Positions 27,439 through 33,559 of a stretch of 34,765 bases of DNA are shown here, in pieces. The stretch spans positions 1 through 34,765 of the forward strand of contig NZ_SMLB01000062.1 of assembly GCF_004349105.1 (NCBI RefSeq), written 5' to 3'. Position 1 is the first letter of the stretch, and each line of letters starts with the position of its first letter. The position numbers and the translations under genes are program-made. The DNA comes from Jiangella aurantiaca (lineage in GTDB: Bacteria; Actinomycetota; Actinomycetes; Jiangellales; Jiangellaceae). The notes beneath the pieces are model-generated. The model ran no database searches and was not told the origin of the DNA. It saw only the letters and a program-made list of their open reading frames with translations.

Positions 27439-27970
27439 ATGGAGCCTCAGCCTGTCAGCTACGCGCCCGCACAAGACCAGACCACCGCCCCTGGCTGGTC
27501 CGGCCCCACGCCCGGGATCCGCCGCGTCCTCGCCACGATCGAGTTCACCGACGGCCACCGCGAAACCATCCTCACTCACGCGTTCCAGTGGACGGCCGAC
27601 CATGTCGAAGTCAGCGTGCCCGGCCAGTGGGGATGGAGTCACCAGGTCGCCTACGTGCGCGTCTGGATTCCGGCCGACCGCGTCGAGCAGCCCGCCCGCC
27701 CGCCGGTCCCAGGCGAGTACGCGCCCCACCCGGAGCTCGGCCCGACCGCGACGGTCCTCGTTGCGCCGGAGCGGTGCCCCAACGGGCACTCACTCAAGGC
27801 CGGCGCATCGCACAGCACCTACCCGTGCATGTGCCCACCCGCGCGGCCGCGCCCACGGCGGCCGCGGCTATCACTCGTGGACCTGCTGGACCTGCGGCGA
27901 AACAATCTACGGCCCGCCACCCCACGCCACACCAGCACCGACACTCACCGCCAGCCCAGCGCCGTCCTAG
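27439..27970 (+). pseudogene. Frameshifted protein with C-terminal zinc ribbon
   Basis: From 27439 the first frame gives a beta-rich domain (IRRVLATIEFTDGHRETILT, HVEVSVPGQWGWSHQVAYVR, VWIPADRV), then the first half of a ribbon, ERCPNGHSLKAG...PCMC. After about 27830-27850 the coding signal moves one base, and the other frame reads GRGYHSWTCWTCGETIYGPP, which is clearly the second knuckle of the same ribbon, with a stop at 27970. The uncorrected frame instead runs to 28065 as Arg/Pro/Thr-rich noise. One base has been gained or lost in a GC-rich tract; a sequence error is possible. The intact family is a 'CPNGH...C.C...HxxWTCWxC' protein seen, from memory, in other actinobacteria. Confidence 0.65.
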
Positions 27971-28004
27971 AACCCCGGTCCTGCCATGCGACGAGGCTCG
28001 CGGC

Positions 28005-28172
28005 TCATGTGGGCTTAGGCGGGTTGAGGATCTTCGATAGGTCCTTGATCGTGTCTTTGGCGTAGTCCTGTCGGCTCTTCCAGAACACGGCCACCACGAT
28101 CACGAACGCTAACGCCACATAGAGGATGGCCAGGCCGATCCATCGTGCTGGGAGCAGCGCAAGCCAGGCCAT
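28005..28172 (-). CDS. 55-aa single-pass membrane protein, paralogue of 17307-17489
   Basis: MAWLALLPARWIGLAILYVA then LAFVIVVAVFWKSRQDYAKD and a short polar end with DLSKILNPPKPT. One membrane helix spans residues ~10-31. It shares with the 17307-17489 protein the WIGL, LY-ALAFVI-VAVF, SRQ-YA and LS..L residues, so the two are clear duplicates. Its ATG overlaps the stop codon of the winged-helix gene upstream by one base (TGATG), so translation is coupled. The gene is short enough to be missed by automated callers. Confidence 0.8.
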   Translation of the reverse strand: MAWLALLPARWIGLAILYVALAFVIVVAVFWKSRQDYAKDTIKDLSKILNPPKPT

Positions 28173-29065
28173 CAGTACAGGGCTCCTGGCTGCATGAACT
28201 GCGCAATGGTCGGTGTTGTCGTGGCTGCTGGGGTGCGGCCTCCGCTCGATGCCTTGAGACGCTCGTCTGCGGTCCGGAACGGCCGCAGGAGTTCGTACGT
28301 GTTCACGTACACGTACCCGGTGGGGCTGCCACCTTCGAAACGCTTGCGTCGGGTGACGCCGAGGAGCCCGTGGTTGCGCAGCTCGTCAAATCCGCGCTCG
28401 GCGGTGTCCGCCGACCAGCCGTACCATGCCGGCACGTGTTCGGTGGGGAGCTGGAATCTGGGTCGCTCATGCAGCGCGACGAGGAGCATCGCGAGACCCG
28501 GGAGGCTGAGCTTGTCGATCCAGCCGTCCAACCAGTATGCGTGGGACAGCTTTAGGAACCGGTCGTCGGCGCTCTTCGGGCGGGTGTACGGCTCTCCTGA
28601 GCCGTCCTCGCGAAGGAGCCGGATCTGGATCTTGCGCTCCCTGCCCTTCCGCTCCCGCCCGATCAGTTGTCGATCTTCGAGGCGGGAGAGGATCTTGGAG
28701 ACCGCGTTCGAGGCGGAGTTCTCCTGGGCGGACAGTGTCGTGCCGAAGAGGCGTGCCCATGCCCGGATGGGGTGCGTCGTGGTCCAGTTATCGTCGAGCG
28801 GGCCGCCGCTGCTGGTCAACGCCAAGATCATCAAATAGGCGTCAAGGGCTCGGCGATCTCCGTTTCTTACGAATTGCGAGAGCATGCCGTGCCGTGCGGC
28901 GGCACCGCGTGGTGCCTGTACGAACGTGCGGCGGATCGGCACGGAGGAACGGTTCGTGCGCTCGAGCAGCTGTGCTCGTGTCGCGGCAACCCGTTCTTCA
29001 GGGGTCTCTGGGAGTGGTTCCTCATCCTCGGTGGAGGAGGAGTCGGGGGCGTCCTGCGATCTCAT
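28172..29065 (-). CDS. Winged-helix plasmid protein, possible replication initiator
   Basis: A protein of 297 residues from the ATG at 29065 (an open frame continues to 29110). After an acidic disordered N-terminus it has two winged-helix-like parts. The first is RRALDAYLMILALTSSGGPL...AVSKILSRLEDRQLIGRERK...KIQIRLLREDGSGEPY. The second is SHAYWLDGWIDKLSLPGLAM, LLVALHERPRFQLPTEHVPA, WYGWSADTAERGFDELRNHG, LLGVTRR. Duplicated wings are typical of RepA/RepB-type initiators, and from memory similar proteins are encoded on many actinobacterial plasmids. It is the best intact candidate for the replication protein because the 4238-5398 locus is broken. No good ribosome site is visible at either start. 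It is coupled to the 55-residue membrane protein. Confidence 0.65.
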   Translation of the reverse strand: MRSQDAPDSSSTEDEEPLPETPEERVAATRAQLLERTNRSSVPIRRTFVQAPRGAAARHGMLSQFVRNGDRRALDAYLMILALTSSGGPLDDNWTTTHPIRAWARLFGTTLSAQENSASNAVSKILSRLEDRQLIGRERKGRERKIQIRLLREDGSGEPYTRPKSADDRFLKLSHAYWLDGWIDKLSLPGLAMLLVALHERPRFQLPTEHVPAWYGWSADTAERGFDELRNHGLLGVTRRKRFEGGSPTGYVYVNTYELLRPFRTADERLKASSGGRTPAATTTPTIAQFMQPGALY

Positions 29066-29332
29066 GCCCCTAGGAAACGCCGTCAGGTGGCCAGCTGGCA
29101 AACGAATCACTTCGTCGTTAACTGTCGCTGTAGCGGGTAGGTGAGGATGTCATGCGAGCACGCGTGCGAGGACCGGTGCGAGCACAGTGTCAAGGGCCAG
29201 GGTGCCGGCTGCCGAACAGAACTACAGATATCTCTTGCCACCGGGCGGCTCCCCACACCACAAGGCCGCGGTGTGACAACCTCTTCAGCGGTATTTTTCC
29301 GGACTCTGCCGTTGCAGGCACGTTTCAGCTGG

Positions 29333-30040
29333 TCAGTAGCGGGCCTTGTCGCGGGCGCGGCGGCGGTCTTGCTCGGCCTTGGCCGCCTCGCGCGATGGCG
29401 CTGGCGGGGTTTCTGCGCCGCCGGTGCTGGCCCACCAGGCGGCCGCGTCGTCGACGGCTTCGCCGCCGGGGCGCTCCACCGGGAGCCATCCTTTGCCGTC
29501 GGCGTGCTGGTCCAGTGAGCAGCGCCGCAGCATCTCCGTGACCCGTTGCACGGTGCCCGGGCGCCATCGGTCGTGCCAGTCCAGCACGGCGGCCGGTGAC
29601 GCGTGCTTGCCGTTGTAGGCGGCTTCCCAGCCGTCGCGGAGCGCGGCCAGCTCGGTCACGACGTCGGGATGGTAGGGCCAGCATCCGGAGAGATCGGTCT
29701 CGTGTAGGTACCGCACGTAGACCGCCGACACCCAGTCGGTGAGGTCGGTGAGGATCGCGGCGGCCTGGTCGGGGTCGCGGACGAGCCACCACGGCGGCGT
29801 CACCCCGGCCGTGCCGTCGTCACCGGTACCACTGTCCTGGCGGTCGTACAGGTCGCGGACGGCCTCACTGATCGTGGTGACGGCCTTGGCGGCCTGGGTG
29901 GCGGTCTCTTCCGCCCTGCCCGTCCGCGCGGTGAGCTCGGCGACGCCGGCGGCGAGCTGCTGGACCTGCCGGGCCAACGCCCGGACCGGCGCGGCGTCGG
30001 CGTCGGCCTGCTGGCCTTCCGGTACCCGTCTGGTGCTCAT
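29333..30040 (-). CDS. DUF4913 protein, partner of the coupling protein
   Basis: A 235-residue protein. Residues ~20-70 are a coiled coil (VRALARQVQQLAAGVAELTA, ETATQAAKAVTTISEAV). The core (~95-195) carries the DUF4913 signature PWWLVRDPDQAAAILTDLTD, WVSAVYVRYLHETDLSGCWP, YHPDVVTELAALRDGWEAAY, ending DWHDRW. A charged C-terminal tail follows. DUF4913 genes regularly sit next to coupling-protein genes on actinobacterial conjugative elements, but the activity is unknown. It starts at an ATG overlapping the stop of the coupling-protein gene (ATGA), which supports a joint role, perhaps as adaptor or relaxosome factor. The frame is open upstream to 30334 but overlaps the coupling-protein gene there. 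Confidence 0.85.
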   Translation of the reverse strand: MSTRRVPEGQQADADAAPVRALARQVQQLAAGVAELTARTGRAEETATQAAKAVTTISEAVRDLYDRQDSGTGDDGTAGVTPPWWLVRDPDQAAAILTDLTDWVSAVYVRYLHETDLSGCWPYHPDVVTELAALRDGWEAAYNGKHASPAAVLDWHDRWRPGTVQRVTEMLRRCSLDQHADGKGWLPVERPGGEAVDDAAAWWASTGGAETPPAPSREAAKAEQDRRRARDKARY

Positions 30041-31740
30041 TCGGTGCCTTCCGCGGTCGTCGCCGCTGCGGTTGTGGTGGCTGTGGGTTCGAGGACAGGT
30101 TCGTACGGCGCTCGTCGAACAGCGCGGCGCATGTCTCGCCGCTGCCACGCCATGACCGCACGGCCCACGCTGACCGGGATACCTCGGCGCACGATCATGA
30201 CGTGCTGCGCGGGCAGGTTCGCGATCTGCGCCGGCGACAACACCGGCGTCTTGCGCGCAGTCGTCGACGCCAGGTCGCCGCCGGCGTCGTGCGTGCTCAC
30301 GGACTCGTCGCGCTCCCCGGACAGCATCGACCACGCCGCGAGGTCGTCGGGGTCACGGGTGCCGCCGAACACCATGATCGACGACGAGTTGTTCACGATG
30401 GTGCCCGCGCCCTCGTCGCCCCACCGCTGCTGCAGCTGCTTGCGTGACTGGAGCGACACGTGGATGGTGATCCCGCGGCCGCCCATGTCGGCCGTCCAGC
30501 GGTCCAGCGGCACCGGGCACACCAGTGCGGCCTCGTCCAGTGCGATGGTCAGCGGCGGGTCCAGCCGGCCGCGTGGCTGCTCGGATGCCCGCATGCGGGC
30601 CCGGTGCGCGACCTCGGCAGTGAGCGCGGCCAGCAGCGGCGCCGTGACGCCGTCCTCGGCGCCGAGCAGGTACAGGGTGCCGGTGCCGGCGGCGAGCGTG
30701 TCGAGGTCCAGCTGTTTGCCGGCCTTGGCCGGGTCAGGGTCGCCGATCGCGGCCGCGCGGGTGTCGGTGAGCCAGGTGAGTGCCGGCATGAGCGTGGTTG
30801 TGATGGACGTCTGCGTCCGGTCGTTGGTCCCGAAGAACTGGTCGGCGGTCGCGCGGACCGACCGGATCTCGGGCCCGTCCTTGACCCGCGACAGCGCCCG
30901 GTCGACGGCGTCGGCGGACCGGGCGTCCGGCTCGGACACCCATGCGAGCACGGCGCGCATCGGCAGCTCTTCCAGCGCGGCCGCGTACAGCAGCACGGCC
31001 AGGACCCGGCGGGCCTGCACGTGCCAGACCTCGGCGTCAGCGGACTTCGACGGCGGGATCATGTCGGCTGCGCGGCGCTGCGCGGTGGTGAGGTCCCGGC
31101 AGCCGGTGAGCGGGGACCACTGCACCGTCGAGGCCCATCGGCCGAGCCCGGACGGGTTGAACACCATCGTTGGGTGGCCCTGGGTCTGCCGGATCGGCGC
31201 GGTCAGCTCCACGATGTCCGTACGGGTGCTCGTGGCGACCACCCCGCCCGGCGCGTCAGCGATCCGGCACGCCAGCTCGCCGGTCTTGCCCGTGCGGGGG
31301 CCGCCGACCCGGAGCGTGACGTCCTCACACGGCGACCAGACGGTGAGTCGGCCGACCTTGGCCAGCGGGGTCGCGTATGCGGTGACAGGTGTGCGCCAGC
31401 GCCGCCACCACGACAGCTGACCGAGCGATGGCCGCAGCACTGCAGCGCGCCGCCGCATCGCCCAGCTCGAGGTGTGGCTGATCAGGTCCCACGTCGATGC
31501 AACCCCGCCCTGCCGCCGCGACTTTGCCGACCACCGGTTGATGGTGGCCGCGGTGCCGGTCCCAGCGCCTCTGTGCCGGCGCAGCAGTCGCCCTACGAGG
31601 TAGAGGAGCGCGGTCACGAGGACCGCCCCGGCGGCAAGCTTGGCCTCCCCAGGGACGGGCAGGAACAGCGTCACCCAGGCGGTCAGGATGACGGCGGCGA
31701 TGATCGCGGGCAGGTTCGTAGTCCTAGTCTGTGTGCTCAT
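30037..31740 (-). CDS. VirD4/TraD-type coupling protein
   Basis: A 567-residue hexameric ATPase that would bring the relaxase-DNA complex to the transfer channel. Two N-terminal membrane helices (NLPAIIAAVILTAWVTLFLP and LAAGAVLVTALLYLVG) are followed by a soluble domain with Walker A GGPRTGKT (146-153) and Walker B LTIALDEAA (397-405). The FNPSGLGRWASTVQWSPL block and the ITIHVSLQSRKQLQQRWGDE segment match TraM-recognition/VirD4 proteins of actinobacteria. GGAGAGGA lies about 11 bases upstream of the ATG. It is followed by the overlapping DUF4913 gene. No VirB4- or VirB6-like gene accompanies it, so the channel it feeds is not encoded in recognisable form on this plasmid. Confidence 0.92.
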   Translation of the reverse strand: MSTQTRTTNLPAIIAAVILTAWVTLFLPVPGEAKLAAGAVLVTALLYLVGRLLRRHRGAGTGTAATINRWSAKSRRQGGVASTWDLISHTSSWAMRRRAAVLRPSLGQLSWWRRWRTPVTAYATPLAKVGRLTVWSPCEDVTLRVGGPRTGKTGELACRIADAPGGVVATSTRTDIVELTAPIRQTQGHPTMVFNPSGLGRWASTVQWSPLTGCRDLTTAQRRAADMIPPSKSADAEVWHVQARRVLAVLLYAAALEELPMRAVLAWVSEPDARSADAVDRALSRVKDGPEIRSVRATADQFFGTNDRTQTSITTTLMPALTWLTDTRAAAIGDPDPAKAGKQLDLDTLAAGTGTLYLLGAEDGVTAPLLAALTAEVAHRARMRASEQPRGRLDPPLTIALDEAALVCPVPLDRWTADMGGRGITIHVSLQSRKQLQQRWGDEGAGTIVNNSSSIMVFGGTRDPDDLAAWSMLSGERDESVSTHDAGGDLASTTARKTPVLSPAQIANLPAQHVMIVRRGIPVSVGRAVMAWQRRDMRRAVRRAPYEPVLEPTATTTAAATTAEGTE

Positions 31741-31810
31741 GGATGCCGGGTCCTCTCCGGTGTCCTAGGTCCGCGGCCGAGGGTCGGATCTCGGCTGCGG
31801 ACCGCCCATG

Positions 31811-32059
31811 TCAGGTCGGATTCTGTCCTCGAATCGGTGGCACGCCGGCCGCGCGGCCGAGGCGCCCGATGTGGTTGCGGTCGTATGGCGTGTGGTCCGC
31901 GATCTTCCCCGGTGGCGCGGAGCGTTCCCGCAGATGCCGGATGATGGCGTCGTGTAGTTCGGCTCTCGCGCGTTCCAGATTGGCGGCCGCGGCGGTGTAG
32001 CTCGCGGTGAGCCGGTCCAGCTCGGCCAGCGCCGCCGCCTCGGTGTCGTTGGCGGGCAT
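31811..32059 (-). CDS. Small helical/HTH-like protein upstream of the coupling protein
   Basis: An 82-residue protein. The N-terminal half is a coiled coil (EAAALAELDRLTASYTAAAA, NLERARAELHDAIIRHLRE). The C-terminal half (PGKIADHTPYDRNHIGRLGR, AAGVPP) looks like a helix-turn-helix of the resolvase or sigma region 4 type, the same 'GxIAxxxPxxRxxIxRLxRxAG' form used by small plasmid regulators. The ATG at 32059 has GGGGAG 4-5 bases upstream; an ATG at 32080 is in frame. It is first in the - strand transfer operon and is transcribed from one arm of the divergent promoter with GTTGCAAC repeats. It is a good candidate for the protein that binds them. Confidence 0.7.
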   Translation of the reverse strand: MPANDTEAAALAELDRLTASYTAAAANLERARAELHDAIIRHLRERSAPPGKIADHTPYDRNHIGRLGRAAGVPPIRGQNPT

Positions 32060-32091
32060 CGGCTCCCCTCGTTCGGACATCTCGGACCGCG

Positions 32092-32169
32092 AGCCTACGC
32101 CTCACACCCTCATGTTGCAACACATGGTTGCAACTAGATGTTGCAACATCATGTTGCCTGCCGTAGCGT
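32092..32169. promoter_or_regulatory. Divergent promoters built on a 13-bp-spaced GTTGCAAC operator array
   Basis: GTTGCAAC palindromes are centred at 32117/32118, 32130/32131 and 32143/32144, and a half-site (GTTGCC) is centred at 32156/32157, so the spacing is exactly 13 bp. The outer palindromes supply the -35 elements of two opposite promoters. On the - strand TTGCAA (32120-32115) is 17 bp from TAGGCT (32097-32092). On the + strand TTGCAA (32141-32146) is 17 bp from TAGCGT (32164-32169). A bound regulator would silence both the transfer operon and the 32258 gene. Confidence 0.75.
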
Positions 32170-32257
32170 GATCACCACGCGCGTCCAAGGCATCACCCGG
32201 GCGGGATCCGACCCCCGCTCGACCGGACGCCGATCCGTTGTCGAGGAGAGGACCCTC

Positions 32258-33427
32258 ATGGACACCGTCACCGACCCCGAAACCTGGACGCATGGCGGCG
32301 GCCTGGTCGCCGTGCTCGCCGCCGTGGCCCTGGTGTTGGCCGTCACCCTGTACCGCGCCCGCCGGCGCGGCCGCGTCGACCGGTGGGTCTCCACCGTCGC
32401 CGGCGTCGCCGTGCTCGGCCTGTCCGCCGAGGGCATGTGGATGGTCGCCGTCCACCGGCTCGGCCTGCCGCCGGTGCTCGCCGTGGTGACCTTCGCCGTG
32501 TTCGAGCTGGCGATGCTCAGCTCGGCCATGCACGCCACGACGCACTACCGGCGCACCACCGTCAGGGATGCCGCCGGCGCCATCGTGACGCCCGGGCACC
32601 CCGGCCGGCACGGGACCGTCGTGTGGGTGATCGCCGGGACCGCCGGCGTGATCGTGTCGCTGAACTCGCAGTCGTTCGTCGAGGTGCTGCTGCGCCTGGC
32701 GCTCCCCCTCATGGCCGCCGGCATGTGGCACACCACGCTCACCGCCGAAGGCGTCTCCAGGCCGGCTGGGTCCTGGCGCTGGACCCCGCGCCGGCTGCTG
32801 GTGCGGCTTGGCGCGATCGAGCCGACCGAGCGCGACCTGTCCGAGGTCGCCCGGGATCGCCGCATCCACGCCATGACCGCGACCGCCCGGCGGGTCCATC
32901 GCGGCGCCTGGCCGCAGCGGATCCACGCGGCCCGGCTGGGCCGGCTGGCGCTGTACGCCGACGACGCCATGATCGAGGCCGTGCGCGAGCGGATCACCCG
33001 GGCGCACCGCGCCGTCGAGCTGACCGCTCCCGTCGCTCCCGCTCCGGTGGCCGCTGACGCGGCCGTGGCGGCTCCCCCGGCGGCGCGGGCGGTGGTCGGG
33101 CGGGGTGCCTCCGACGGCTCAGCGCGACGCCAGCGGGCGCGCAGGACACGTCCCGCATCCCGCGAGAGCGATGCCGCGCTGCTGGCCCGCTACGGCGACC
33201 AGCTCACCGCCGAGGCCGCCGCCAACGGCGGACGGATCACCCGCTACCGCGTGCAGCAGGTCTGCGACATCGGAGCCCGCCCCGCCCAGCGCATACGCGC
33301 CACGATCCAAGCCGTCGCCGCGAGCCAGCCACCAGTGACCACGACACCCGAAGACCACGAGATCCCCGGACAAACAGCAATCACGATGGATGCTGACACC
33401 AGAGAGCACACTCGGACCGCTGCATGA
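32258..33427 (+). CDS. Membrane protein with C-terminal HTH (transfer/spread-like)
   Basis: A 389-residue protein with about four N-terminal membrane helices: GGGLVAVLAAVALVLAVTLY, VSTVAGVAVLGLSAEGMWMV, VLAVVTFAVFELAMLSSAMH and VVWVIAGTAGVIVSLNSQSF with a further hydrophobic LLRLALPLMAAGMW. The layout resembles DUF2637/SpdB-type membrane proteins of mycelial plasmids. A cytoplasmic Arg- and Ala/Pro-rich linker leads to a C-terminal HTH-like segment (LLARYGDQLTAEAAANGGRI, TRYRVQQVCDIGARPAQRIR). The combination suggests a membrane-bound DNA-binding protein linking plasmid DNA to the envelope during transfer or spread. GAGGAGAGGA lies 5-8 bases before the ATG at 32258. It is expressed from the + arm of the divergent promoter and ends 132 bp before the relaxase gene. 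Confidence 0.75.
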   Translation: MDTVTDPETWTHGGGLVAVLAAVALVLAVTLYRARRRGRVDRWVSTVAGVAVLGLSAEGMWMVAVHRLGLPPVLAVVTFAVFELAMLSSAMHATTHYRRTTVRDAAGAIVTPGHPGRHGTVVWVIAGTAGVIVSLNSQSFVEVLLRLALPLMAAGMWHTTLTAEGVSRPAGSWRWTPRRLLVRLGAIEPTERDLSEVARDRRIHAMTATARRVHRGAWPQRIHAARLGRLALYADDAMIEAVRERITRAHRAVELTAPVAPAPVAADAAVAAPPAARAVVGRGASDGSARRQRARRTRPASRESDAALLARYGDQLTAEAAANGGRITRYRVQQVCDIGARPAQRIRATIQAVAASQPPVTTTPEDHEIPGQTAITMDADTREHTRTAA

Positions 33428-33559
33428 TCATTTGTCCGTGCACGACCACCGAGGATCGTCTCACCCTGGTCAGTTTCAGAATCACACCTAGGCATCTCTG
33501 ATCGAATAGGTAAATTCAGACCCGCGGAGCGTGTTTCTTCCGCAGTAGGGGAACTCTTT
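33428..33559. other. Intergenic region before the relaxase: oriT candidate
   Basis: This 132-bp stretch is clearly less G+C-rich than its surroundings and lies directly upstream of the relaxase gene, where MobF plasmids often carry oriT. A 5-bp inverted repeat GCGGA/TCCGC (33524-33528 and 33539-33543) encloses AGCGTGTTTC-type sequence. A nic site cannot be identified with confidence. It also contains the relaxase Shine-Dalgarno (AGGGGAA, 33546-33552). Confidence 0.4.

Noticed and set aside
30044..31944. Long + strand frames opposite the coupling protein
   Set aside because: They are antisense to the Walker A/B-containing coupling protein and lack any motif.
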